A stretch of 64,000 nucleotides of DNA from Afipia sp. (GCA_024707075.1 JANQAK010000001.1:62001-126000); one strand, 5' to 3'. Shown: positions 26,697 through 35,205, counted from the first letter of the stretch. Notes: a model not told the origin generated them from the letters alone. Program-made: numbers and translations.

Positions 26697-28757
26697 TTAC
26701 CGCTGCATGAAGGCAAGTTCGTAATAGAAGTCCGCTGTTCCCGTAACCACACCCCTCGTCTGCCACAGCGTTCTTTTGAACTCGGCGGGACCCGTCACGC
26801 CATCGAGCAGAGCAAGCAATTGCGGAACGCTCAAGAACCAGCAATGGAAAAAAGGCGCTCTGACTTCCATTTGTCCCGGGTGAAGCGCCGCAAACTGGTC
26901 GCGCAATTCATTCAACGAGGCGTTGAGGGCCGTCATCTTCTTGTTCACCAAGGGGTCAGGGCTTGTAAAAGACGCGTTCATTATTCCTTCGAGGAGTTGC
27001 TTAAGGAAAATCCGGTCTTGAAAGCTTCCATATTGAAGTAGCGAGACTGCAATGCGCTCGATGTGCCGACCTTTCAACTCCAACCTATACTTTTGGCCCT
27101 TCTCATCGAGGTCAATATAACCGTACTTCCGCAAGCGCACCTCGTGCCACCCCGCCTGAACTTGCGCGGAAACAAGGCTTTCGGCAAGGTCAAGCAGAAC
27201 GTGCGCATCTGACCCGGCTTGAGCGCGACGGGTGAATGGCTTCTTCTTGATTTCAAAGAAGACGATCACTTCTTCCGTCTCGACGACGATATCGCATTCG
27301 CCGTGCTCACGATCGACATCATAGTCGCCCGACACTGTCGTAATCTGATGGTCGTGAAACCTATCGCGCAAGAACGCCTCGATCGTAGCGCCAAGCTTCT
27401 GGTCCAGCTTCTGCTCGGTGCTTCGCGCTGCTCCTAGAATGGCTTCAAAACAAGACGTTGAACACATCGACCGATCCAGCAGCCAATACGTTTTCTCATC
27501 CGCGGTAAGTAGAGGACGTGTGTAAAAATTGTGACCGAGTTCTCGGCCACCCGGATCGTCCGTCGGCCCGTCCGTCGGTTTCGAGAAATTCGGATTTGCC
27601 CCCGTTTTTGGATGACTGAACACCTCGTTAAGAGCGGCCGTGACGGTGATGAGATCAAGGCCTGACTGCGCGGTTAAAATCTTGTCGGTATCGAACCAGT
27701 GAGGTCCCCGCTTTGCCTTGGAGCCGTCCAGCAATACCTGAAGGATCGTCAGCAGGTCGTTCAGGGTCCAGCCGCCGCCCCGCTTCTCGTCGAAATCAAG
27801 GTCACGGAGGATGCCTCGAATAATGGTGTCCATATCGGAGGCTCGGATTTGCGGAAGGCGAAAGAGCGTGTCGAATTGCGCGACCTCACGGAGATACACA
27901 ATGAGTTCGGCTGCATCCATGTTCCGCCAGACGCTCGGTGCGTATTCCTGCACGTCGAACACGGCGGCGTAGTCACTTGCCAAACGAAGCATACTTAACC
28001 AGTTCGCATCGGTGTCTTGGTTTGGCTTCTTCCCAATGAAGTGCTTCGCCGCAAGCATAAGGATATAGCCAAACGGTATCTGGGGCTTCCCACCGCCCAT
28101 CATGCTAGGCCGCTTGACCAGATCATACCGTTCGTACACCTCGCGATAGAGCGGCGTGATCTGAGCAAAGACACGGCGTGCAGCGTTCAGTCCGCCAATC
28201 TGCGCTATGGCTGCTTCGAGCCTTTCAACTAAGAGCATTTCGGACTCTGGTGCCAGGCTCAGGTAATGCCCTGTTCGCAGCAGCTTGCAGCCCGCTTCGT
28301 GCAAGCGTCTAGCGGCCCTTGCCAGTTCGAACTCGCGGGTGTGGGTGTTCTCGCGCGTCGCGCTCGTGTCCCAGTTGCTTACGCGCGTGTGATCGAACGC
28401 ATGCCGGATTGCCGCGTTCCAATCGCCTTTGATATCGCCGGGAGTTGCGCCTTCTGCGCGAACGGCATCTCGTAGGTGCTCCAGAACCTCGAAGTACGGA
28501 TCGAGCGGCTTCCCGTCGAGCACGTGATCCTGAATGAGCTCTTCAAGAAGGTCACGGCAACGCTTCCAAACGGTCTGCCGGCCGGCGGGAAAAGCCAAGA
28601 CGATTTTCCGGTAAAGTTCTTGCGCCGCTTCGTTTCGCGAAAAGGAACTTTCGACCGGCAGTCCGACATACTCGTAGAGTGCTTCCAAGCTATCTAGTTT
28701 TGGAGTGATCTCGTCAGGGCACGCGTCAACTGCGGCTTCAAATTCTTGAAGGTTCAT
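26697..28757 (-). CDS. Large hypothetical protein with a PD-(D/E)XK nuclease-like region, last gene of the defence operon
   Basis: A 686-residue protein beginning MNLQEFEAAVDACPDEITPK. The ATG at 28757 is preceded by AGAGGA, and the in-frame ATG at 28985 would overlap the HEPN gene. Most of the protein is helical and unassigned. Around residues 487-510 the sequence GECDIVVETEEVIVFFEIKKK fits a PD-(D/E)XK nuclease core (acidic D, then E-x-K on the next strand), preceded by an alpha-helical ATIEAFLRDRFHDHQI that matches the usual first helix. A nuclease role is therefore plausible but unproven. It is the distal gene of the CBASS-type operon, 65 bp after the HEPN gene, and faces the recombinase gene. 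Confidence 0.65.
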   Translation of the reverse strand: MNLQEFEAAVDACPDEITPKLDSLEALYEYVGLPVESSFSRNEAAQELYRKIVLAFPAGRQTVWKRCRDLLEELIQDHVLDGKPLDPYFEVLEHLRDAVRAEGATPGDIKGDWNAAIRHAFDHTRVSNWDTSATRENTHTREFELARAARRLHEAGCKLLRTGHYLSLAPESEMLLVERLEAAIAQIGGLNAARRVFAQITPLYREVYERYDLVKRPSMMGGGKPQIPFGYILMLAAKHFIGKKPNQDTDANWLSMLRLASDYAAVFDVQEYAPSVWRNMDAAELIVYLREVAQFDTLFRLPQIRASDMDTIIRGILRDLDFDEKRGGGWTLNDLLTILQVLLDGSKAKRGPHWFDTDKILTAQSGLDLITVTAALNEVFSHPKTGANPNFSKPTDGPTDDPGGRELGHNFYTRPLLTADEKTYWLLDRSMCSTSCFEAILGAARSTEQKLDQKLGATIEAFLRDRFHDHQITTVSGDYDVDREHGECDIVVETEEVIVFFEIKKKPFTRRAQAGSDAHVLLDLAESLVSAQVQAGWHEVRLRKYGYIDLDEKGQKYRLELKGRHIERIAVSLLQYGSFQDRIFLKQLLEGIMNASFTSPDPLVNKKMTALNASLNELRDQFAALHPGQMEVRAPFFHCWFLSVPQLLALLDGVTGPAEFKRTLWQTRGVVTGTADFYYELAFMQR

Positions 28758-28822
28758 CCGCAAATTCCTCTTTGGTGTCAGAGCTAAGGCTTTTACTCCA
28801 ATGGATTGTGAAAAAACTTGGC

Positions 28823-29308
28823 TCAAAAGTATTGCTGAGGTTCCTGAAAGGCTGACGATACATCGGGCAGCGCCTGCAGAATCATGTCGAGCACGGCCAA
28901 CGCATCCGTCATCAAACGCTCGTCTCGCTCGCGGTTTGCCGGAAACAGCTTGTTGCCGTGAAAGAGATTGTTGCGGACACGCCAAGTCGCGCCGATCAAA
29001 TCGGAGGTCGTCTCGATGGCAGCGGGCTGCGCACCGAATTCCACGCCGCCGTTGCCACCGACGAGAAAGTGCTTCGGCGGGATTGCGATCAAAGTCTCAG
29101 CCATCTGCGCAGAATGAACGGCCGCAAAGAATTCAGCTCCGAGGCGGACGACAAGGCTCGGCTGACCAATCTGCGCCACCTCCCCCTCCGCCGTGAAGCG
29201 GAGCAGGCGACGCTGCTTCAACGCGAATTCCATTCGGGCGAATTTGGCGAAGAACCGCAGCGTCAGGTCTGGTGGTAGCCCGTTGAGGAGCTGTTCGGTC
29301 GTAAGCAT
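28823..29308 (-). CDS. Probable HEPN-domain protein in the CBASS operon
   Basis: A 161-residue helical protein from the ATG at 29308 (MLTTEQLLNGLPPDLTLRFF). Its C-terminal half holds WRVRNNLFHGNKLF (about residues 116-129), which matches the HEPN RNase motif RNxxxH between two long helices, followed by MTDALAVLDMILQAL. HEPN proteins are frequent toxins or RNases in defence systems, and an intact R-N-x3-H suggests catalytic capability. It begins 22 bp after the cap4 stop and is on the same strand. A role in abortive infection together with the CBASS effector is inference. No partner nucleotidyltransferase antitoxin (MNT type) is adjacent. Confidence 0.68.
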   Translation of the reverse strand: MLTTEQLLNGLPPDLTLRFFAKFARMEFALKQRRLLRFTAEGEVAQIGQPSLVVRLGAEFFAAVHSAQMAETLIAIPPKHFLVGGNGGVEFGAQPAAIETTSDLIGATWRVRNNLFHGNKLFPANRERDERLMTDALAVLDMILQALPDVSSAFQEPQQYF

Positions 29309-29330
29309 GCGAGTTTCGCCCTCACGTGGA

Positions 29331-30788
29331 TTACGTTCGAAGCAAGGCGCTCGGAACATAGCTGGGGTCTTGGTACTCAAACAGCTGAACCTCACCAATG
29401 GACGTCAGCTGTTGCCCGACAAACACGGAAAGCGCAAAGGGTCCGTAGAAGAACAGTCGCGTTGTCCGCACTTGACGCGCCTTCAGAAGAACTCCGAGCC
29501 GTTCACGAATGGCTGATGCCATCGCAATTGCATCCTCGGCTCCGCCGATGGATAGGGCTCCTTGGCTTGACGGAGAAAGAAAGACATACGCTTGCGGTAT
29601 CTGCCCGGTTGATTGAACATAGCGCAAAACGTCCTCGCGCCCATCGCCGCGAATGTTCAGGCCAAGCACTAGGTCAGCGCCGGTTGGTTGTCCCTCGATG
29701 ATTTCTTCTTCCAATCGATAGTTCGGGGTTGGCGTTGCATCGGATCGCCACGGCTCCTTGGCGGGCGGCTGGGGTATCTCAAATGTCCAGCCTCCCACAT
29801 TCGGAAAAGCCGCGCCGAGCGCAACTCCGGTCGACAACGCACATTTGCCTCGAAGGCGAATGCTCCGAACAGCGCCTGCCGCGAGTATTTTGGACTTAAG
29901 GGCATTGATCTGCGGGATCAGGTCTGAATTCCAAACATCAGCGGTCGGAACCCGGCGGGACTGCCGGTCAAAATGCGCGGTCCAGTCTAACTCGTAGTCC
30001 GCTGGCGGATCGAAAGCCTCTTTCGTCCAATTCTGAAGCCAAAGCGTCACCCTCGCTTCGGAAGACAAGCTGGATAGGACGGCAGCACGAAGGAAACCCT
30101 CGATCGACGAGCGATCAAGAACATTTCCCTTGCTTGCACTGACATAGCGGATCATCTCGGCGTAAGCCGGCTGCACCATCGCGCGGATTTTGTCGGCAAA
30201 CTCTGGATGCTTCAGGAGTCGCGCAATGAAAATGTCAAGAGCACGCTCATCATGCGCAAGGTCACCATGGCCAACTTCGATAAAAACTTTATCGTGAATA
30301 AATTGGATCTGCGCATCGTTCAAAGCATGGCTGCGCATACGCGCATCCACATCTTCTTTCGTCGGTGCTAGGGCGGAAGGCGCATCGTCATAAAATGGGC
30401 TCGCATTGCGCAACCGCGCGAGCCCTGTCTCGACCGGACGAAGCTGCTGAGAAAGTGACGGACAGGCTAGCGTGAAACGCTCATACACGCCGGGCATACC
30501 CGCGTCGCTTGTCATGAAGGTATCGACAACCTCCTTGAACTCGCTCGGCGTAACATCATGATCCTTCGTTTGGATGTGCTGCCGCGTTGACTTTCCATCG
30601 GCGACGTACCGCACATCGATGTCGCCGGTACCTTCGGAAAATATCTGCTGGAAGCCGCCTTGAGTCAGCCAAACAGGTAAGTGGCACACCGTGTAGCGCG
30701 TCTGAAAATCAAAGCCCTTGCCTCCCACGATACCGCCCATGGCAGACGGGGTGACGAGAGAGCCTGGATTTAATGGTGCTTTCGCCAT
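29331..30788 (-). CDS. cap4: CBASS effector Cap4: DUF4297-type DNA endonuclease plus SAVED sensor
   Basis: A 485-residue two-domain protein. The N-terminal part (about 15-230) is a DUF4297-like nuclease: GGKGFDFQTRYTV, then E52, GDIDVR (D56, D58) and HIQTKDHD (Q73-x-K75), the D-QxK active site of the Cap4 restriction-like fold. The C-terminal part (about 300-480) is a SAVED domain: RGKCALSTGVALGAAFP, TGADLVLGLNI, and the closing LFFYGPFALSVFVGQQLTSIGEVQLFEYQD. In characterised Cap4 proteins, binding of a cyclic tri- or dinucleotide to SAVED causes oligomerisation and indiscriminate dsDNA cleavage. It starts nine bases after the CD-NTase stop. The ligand cannot be read from sequence. Confidence 0.9.
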   Translation of the reverse strand: MAKAPLNPGSLVTPSAMGGIVGGKGFDFQTRYTVCHLPVWLTQGGFQQIFSEGTGDIDVRYVADGKSTRQHIQTKDHDVTPSEFKEVVDTFMTSDAGMPGVYERFTLACPSLSQQLRPVETGLARLRNASPFYDDAPSALAPTKEDVDARMRSHALNDAQIQFIHDKVFIEVGHGDLAHDERALDIFIARLLKHPEFADKIRAMVQPAYAEMIRYVSASKGNVLDRSSIEGFLRAAVLSSLSSEARVTLWLQNWTKEAFDPPADYELDWTAHFDRQSRRVPTADVWNSDLIPQINALKSKILAAGAVRSIRLRGKCALSTGVALGAAFPNVGGWTFEIPQPPAKEPWRSDATPTPNYRLEEEIIEGQPTGADLVLGLNIRGDGREDVLRYVQSTGQIPQAYVFLSPSSQGALSIGGAEDAIAMASAIRERLGVLLKARQVRTTRLFFYGPFALSVFVGQQLTSIGEVQLFEYQDPSYVPSALLRT

Positions 30789-30797
30789 CGTGTTGAC

Positions 30798-31670
30798 CTA
30801 TTGCCCGAAAGTAGAGCCAAACAGCTTACGCCAGAGCTTCTTGCTTTCCGCCTCATCGATCGCGTCAAGGGCTTGGCGAGCTGTTTGAGCAGCCGACTTC
30901 ACTTGGTCGAGAAACGCGTCGAAGTCACCGCTCGACCATCGCTTTGCCACGTTGACCGACGGATAGCCCGGATCGGGCATTTGGGGCACCATATTCGTTC
31001 CGCGGTACCAGCTGTAACTATTGTGGATGCCTTCAAGCACGTTCACGACAGCACACGCATAGGAAATCGGATTTCCTATGGCCTGATGGATCAGCGTTTC
31101 CAGAATGTATGACTTCGGCTTCGACTTCTCGGTCGGCAGCCGGTCGCGCCATGACTTGAGCAATTTAGCCGTCGGAACGTAGTAGCCGTCTGTCGCTTTG
31201 TTCCTGCTCGTTGACGCAGCGAGCTGGCCCTTAGGATGGGCCTGCACCCACTCCTTTGCGTCGCGATCCGGAATCCAGAGAGGGCCATCATCGGCAGACA
31301 TCGGTGTGCCCGGAACAATGTCAAGCCACACACCCTTGGCTGCGCTTGCCCCGATCGAACGCCCCTGGAGCCGCGTTTCACTGTAGTATTTTGAAAGCAC
31401 GCCCTTCAACCAACTCAATACCACCTCCGGCTCGGTGATGGTGTGGTCAATGTCGACCAAGCATATCACGTCGACATCGTTGATGTTGTGGATCGCGGTA
31501 TGCCGCGCGTACGAGCCCGATAAGAACGTGTCCTTATGCGCGTCCTTTGCTTCGTCGTCGCTCTTGAGCTTTTCGCGAACTTTCTCATGGGCAGACTTGG
31601 CCTTCGAGACCGCGTCCTCGTCTGGCTCAATTGAGCTAAGATAGGTGCTGAAACTGCCATTAAGCTCCAC
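30798..31670 (-). CDS. CD-NTase: cGAS/DncV-like cyclic oligonucleotide synthase of a CBASS system
   Basis: A 290-residue nucleotidyltransferase. The catalytic motif LSGSYARHTAIHNINDVDV (GS followed by D-x-D) lies near residues 51-67, and the third carboxylate is in GVWLDIVPG (about 117). The helical OAS1-C-like part follows (YYVPTAKLLKSWRDRLPTE, ILETLIHQAI). The C-terminus ends KLFGSTFGQ; in type II CBASS this tail is the part joined to targets by E1/E2. The frame is open back to 33110 through the E1 gene, but the GTG at 31670 is preceded by AAGGGAG and lies four bases after a stop in the neighbouring frame, which continues a natural E1 end (see E1 entry). Thus a separate gene is preferred over the apparent fusion. 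Confidence 0.85.
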   Translation of the reverse strand: MELNGSFSTYLSSIEPDEDAVSKAKSAHEKVREKLKSDDEAKDAHKDTFLSGSYARHTAIHNINDVDVICLVDIDHTITEPEVVLSWLKGVLSKYYSETRLQGRSIGASAAKGVWLDIVPGTPMSADDGPLWIPDRDAKEWVQAHPKGQLAASTSRNKATDGYYVPTAKLLKSWRDRLPTEKSKPKSYILETLIHQAIGNPISYACAVVNVLEGIHNSYSWYRGTNMVPQMPDPGYPSVNVAKRWSSGDFDAFLDQVKSAAQTARQALDAIDEAESKKLWRKLFGSTFGQ

Positions 31671-31674
31671 GCTG

Positions 31675-33110
31675 TCAGCTCCCTTCCGGGAGTGCTGGCA
31701 ACTTCGCTGGATCAAGCCCGTATGAAGCCGCAATTCCGGCAAGGAAGTCACCACATACTGGGCGGAATCATCGCGATCGAAATAAACGCCGTACCAGCGG
31801 TTGATGGTCATCTCGTCGCTGCTTTCGCTGAGCGGCGGCATGGTGGCGTATTGGGTACCCGGCTCGGGCCGATTGAGCCAGAGATACCAAGGCGCGTCGA
31901 AATCTCGGCGCAGTGCGTTTAGCGTGGAAGACTTATCGGCCAGCAACTCAAGCAGCGCGAGTTTGGCAAGTAAATTAGCTATTGGCAGGACATCGAGCGA
32001 CAAGCCCGGCTCGACGGCAACCGGCTGATCCGAATAGGCGATCTCCCCTGCGTCAGCCTCTGTCGAAATCTCTACGTCGGCAGCCTCATCGGGCAGAGCT
32101 GAAACAAAGCATTGCTGGCAGGGGGATTGCTTCGGCCTAACGCGCAGAACCTGCCCGCCATACGCGCGGCGAAATGCGCCGCCGTACACAGCAGGGATGT
32201 CGGCATCGACGCACAGCTCGTTGATCAAAAGCTTGCTTTGGCGATTGTCGGTGCCGCAAATCACGACATCAGCGCCTTTCACCATCTGCGCGATTGCATC
32301 TCGCGTATCGAATCCAACCGCAATGGCATGACTCTCGACTTCCGCCTTCGGGTTCTTCTCCAAGATAAGATCGCGCAGGACGTTTACCTTCGAACGCCCA
32401 ACGTGAGAGATGCCACCGGGGTGTCGCACCACATTGCCGACCGAAAGCCGATCGCGATCCACGAGCACGAAACGCCCGACCCCACACTTCGCGAGCTCGA
32501 CCGCGACGAATGCGCCTCCGGTTCCGAGTCCAATGCAAAGCGCCGTTTTGTCCTTGAGTACAGCCGTTTCAAGGATGCCGGCGCGACGCAAATCCAGCTG
32601 CGGTTCCACGTCGGCAAACTCAACGTCGAGCGGTTGTCCATTTTGTGAGGCGGCTTTCGCGCGATAGGCTGTCCCGTCGGGCGCTACAAACGCCGCTCGC
32701 TGCGACGCACCGGCATCGACAGGCGAGAGGGTGATGTTGACCTCAGAACTGGGCTGTCCGGTGATCTGGAGCCACCCCTCGACGCGGCTGGAGCTTGGCT
32801 GCACACACAGCTCCGATTGGGTCAACGCATCACCGCCGTCCCAAGAACTGAACGAAATGCGCAACCGGCCGGTTTTCTTTAACGCAGACCAATGGCTGCG
32901 AAGCCATTCGGCCGACAGAGTTACAACAGCGAACATGTCGGCATCGTCAGCCGTAATGTTCAGCGCTTTCGGTGTCTGTGCGCCCTCGGCGACGGCGACG
33001 ATCGTTCGCTTCGTCTTGTCGTAGACGAGCTTTGATTTGCCCGGTTTGCGCTCGGCGATGGCTTGCATCGCTTCGCGGATCATCTGGCTTTGGACAGGGT
33101 TGGTTGTCAT
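31675..33110 (-). pseudogene. E1-like ThiF-family adenylyltransferase of the CBASS operon, one-base frameshift near the end
   Basis: From the ATG at 33110 an unassigned N-terminal region (about 1-185) is followed by a ThiF/E1 Rossmann domain: ALCIGLGTGGAFVAVELAK, DRDRLSVGNVVRHPGG, the adenylation-loop region and a zinc-type SPCQQCFV (C331, C334). At about 31759-31768 one base appears missing. Adding one T gives S-CPVCG-D, the expected second CxxC pair, and then DFLAGIAASYGLDPAKL and a stop at 31675, making 478 residues. As deposited, the frame instead runs on into the CD-NTase to make 770 residues and lacks that zinc pair. In type II CBASS, E1 activates the CD-NTase C-terminus for conjugation. 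Its ATG overlaps the E2 stop (ATGA). Confidence 0.8.
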
Positions 33111-33571
33111 GCATTCTCCGCCATCGTGCGAACGAAATCGGCCAAGTCGCGCCCAGTAGCGAGATGCTGCTCGTACGCTTCAATCCAAAGGTGGCCTTTC
33201 AGGAACACCTTTTGCAAAACGATTCCCGAGTGCCAGCGAGCATCCCGCCAGTGGCAAATCTGGACGTATCCATTGTCGTGCGGCTGCAAGGTGTGCATCG
33301 CATGCGAGACCCCAAGTGTAGAAATTGACGTGCCGTTCGCTTTACGCAGTGGGTGCGGATTAATGACGTAAAGCGGTGGGCGTTGCGTAGGAAAGCCGGA
33401 TGGGATCGGCATCCAAAGATGATAGTTTTTTCCCGCGCTAGAGGTCGCGAAGCCAGAGGCGGTGTAGGTGTCAGACGCAGAATGATGCCAGACAGAAAAC
33501 TGAGTGAACCCCTCGTTCTGAAGAATTTGATGCTCGGTTGCGAGGCGCTGACGCTGTCCTTGTGTCCACAT
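33107..33571 (-). CDS. Stand-alone E2-like ubiquitin-conjugating-enzyme-fold protein
   Basis: A 154-residue protein with the pattern of bacterial E2 proteins: a beta-rich first half (YHLWMPIPSGFPTQRPPLYVINPHPL, residues about 50-75, with the typical P-x-PP-turn), then HDNGYVQICHWRDARW with candidate catalytic Cys106, and the C-terminal helices LQKVFLKGHLWIEAYEQHLATG. In most type II CBASS systems the E2 is fused to the E1 as Cap2; here it is a separate gene. It would accept the CD-NTase C-terminus from E1 and transfer it to a target. It lies three bases after the JAB stop and overlaps the E1 start by four bases. Confidence 0.8.
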   Translation of the reverse strand: MWTQGQRQRLATEHQILQNEGFTQFSVWHHSASDTYTASGFATSSAGKNYHLWMPIPSGFPTQRPPLYVINPHPLRKANGTSISTLGVSHAMHTLQPHDNGYVQICHWRDARWHSGIVLQKVFLKGHLWIEAYEQHLATGRDLADFVRTMAENA

Positions 33572-33574
33572 CGG

Positions 33575-34495
33575 TCATACCCCCGAACGCAATTTAGTGG
33601 CGTGAAACGCGCTGATCACTCCCGCAATGTCGGAGGCCAGAAGACCGTCGGGCGTGCTGAGCACTTCGGTCGTGCCGTCGGTTCGATTAATCTGGTGAAC
33701 TTCCAGCACAATCATCGGCCATTTGGCATCGATGGCGAACGCGAGGTGCTGTTGCTGCACCAGCTTCGCAACGAGAATTTGTCCGAACGCGGTCTTGTGT
33801 TGTTCAATCGGCTCACCGCTAGCGTTCGTCAGCGCTTCAGCTAAATGCGCAAGTGTTCGGTCGCGCGTGGTGGCGTCAATTTCAGGTGCCTTGTCGGTGG
33901 TTGGGGGATTGCCATCGCGTCCAATGCGCAGCCGGTCGAGCGACACCTGCTCCCACGCTTTCAGTTCCTGTTCGGGGAAGGCATTGCGCGTCAGAAGTGC
34001 TTGGCGAATGGGACTGCATCCAGCCAGAACCGTCACGTTCATGGCAACTGGCCCCTCTGCGGAAGACAGGTCGTAGAACCAGGGATGGATACGAATGATC
34101 GGTGCGTTTTCCGATCCCTCCGTTGTGACGATTATCTCCACCATTCCCGGAAACTGGTTTCGCTGCCCGAGCTGCCGAATGCGACGGCGGTCCCCTGAGC
34201 TCGGTTCGAGGAGCCCGAGCCGGTGATGCGAATGCCAGTCGCCGAAGTATCGAAGCGCCCAATCCTCCGCGAGGGGGCCACTCAGCTGCCGCAGATAATC
34301 TACATCAAGTCGGAAATGCGCATTGCTTCGTTGCGCGTTGGGGCCGGCCTTCGTGGCGAGGAAAACGATGGGCGTGCCTTTCCAGCGACCAAAGAGGTCT
34401 CCGCCGGTTTCGATGGACCAAGCGGCGGTCTCAATCGCAATGGCGCGAAGCTCGGATTCCCAAATAATAAGTGGCGGCCCGGCGCGCTGCGGCAC
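33575..34495 (-). CDS. JAB/JAMM metalloprotease, Cap3-like isopeptidase with C-terminal extension
   Basis: A 306-residue protein. The first 150 residues hold the complete JAMM site: Glu29 in IETGGDLFG, then H88-S-H90 in FGDWHSHHRLG and S99-x-x-D102 in PSSGDRR, which bind catalytic zinc. In CBASS this enzyme (Cap3) removes the CD-NTase from its targets and limits activation. The C-terminal 150 residues (ATTRDRTLAHLAEALTN, WPMIVLEVHQINRTDG) have no recognised family and make it about twice the length of a simple Cap3. The start is a GTG at 34495; the frame stays open upstream to 34555 as a Pro/Ala-rich stretch without another start codon. It is the first gene of the operon. Confidence 0.85.
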   Translation of the reverse strand: MPQRAGPPLIIWESELRAIAIETAAWSIETGGDLFGRWKGTPIVFLATKAGPNAQRSNAHFRLDVDYLRQLSGPLAEDWALRYFGDWHSHHRLGLLEPSSGDRRRIRQLGQRNQFPGMVEIIVTTEGSENAPIIRIHPWFYDLSSAEGPVAMNVTVLAGCSPIRQALLTRNAFPEQELKAWEQVSLDRLRIGRDGNPPTTDKAPEIDATTRDRTLAHLAEALTNASGEPIEQHKTAFGQILVAKLVQQQHLAFAIDAKWPMIVLEVHQINRTDGTTEVLSTPDGLLASDIAGVISAFHATKLRSGV

Positions 34496-34869
34496 AATCG
34501 GTGCCGCATTCGGTGCAGGGGCGGGCCGGACTCGCGGGTGGTGGCGGGACGCTTCTTACCTCGCCGCCCAAGAAATGTGGCAATACGCCGAATAACCATG
34601 CTGCATCATTCAAAAACAAAAGTGCTTACAACCAAGAAATGATATTCATCGATTCTGCACGACTCGCGAGCGGTGAACAAGAGAAGAACGGCTTCTGAGT
34701 TCCCTTTGAACACAAAAGTTGCGGCTCGTAGTGCTACCCCCGCCCAACTCATTGCAAAAACTAAAAGAGCTCGGGCTGCAACACACGCGGCCCACCAAAA
34801 TTCTTGCCAAAAGTCCAGCATGGAAAATCGGCTGCGATATCAGGCATCCTATTAGCTCGATCGAAATCG
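34496..34869. other. Upstream region of the defence operon
   Basis: This 374-bp region separates the JAB gene (minus strand) from a forward hypothetical gene and must hold the promoters of both. Several short open frames overlap here on both strands, but none has a recognisable domain or a good ribosome site. The first 60 bp encode an open, Pro/Ala/Arg-rich extension in frame with the JAB gene. No convincing operator or RNA was recognised. Confidence 0.45.
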
Positions 34870-35205
34870 ATGGAAAAGTTCGCGCTGGATGGCAAGAGTC
34901 TCTCGCATTTAGCGCAGCGACACCCATTGATATCCGGAGCAACACAACGTGCCGGTGTCATGGTTGCAGATGGAGAGAACAAGCTGACGCTTGTCGAACG
35001 CATTCAGCGCGCGCTCGTGCTGCTCGCCTTTTTGTTGAATACGTCCGAGACAGACTGCCCCGTCATCACACAGTGGTTTTATTCTCCGGTCTCTGAGGCG
35101 AATCTCGAGAAAACGGGAACTCTTCAACAGATACATGGAGACTTTCGGGAATATTTGGAAGAATTGGCACGAACATTAGTCTCCACAGAGACTCGTAACG
35201 CATGA
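34870..35205 (+). CDS. Small hypothetical protein divergent from the defence operon
   Basis: Not recognised. A 111-residue frame from the ATG at 34870 (MEKFALDGKSLSHLAQRHPL), with an amphipathic and hydrophobic helix (LVERIQRALVLLAFLLNTSE) and a charged C-terminus (HGDFREYLEELARTLVS). The composition looks like a real soluble protein. In-frame upstream ATGs at 34804 exist. A hairpin follows the stop directly. Its position at the border of the defence island might mean regulation or an accessory role, but nothing in the sequence shows this. Confidence 0.45.
   Translation: MEKFALDGKSLSHLAQRHPLISGATQRAGVMVADGENKLTLVERIQRALVLLAFLLNTSETDCPVITQWFYSPVSEANLEKTGTLQQIHGDFREYLEELARTLVSTETRNA

Noticed and set aside
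30798-33110. A genuine single-chain E1-CD-NTase protein of 770 residues
   Set aside because: A one-base change restores a missing CxxC pair, a natural E1 end and stop, and a well-placed GTG with ribosome site for the NTase. With five other one-base lesions in the window, two genes are more likely.
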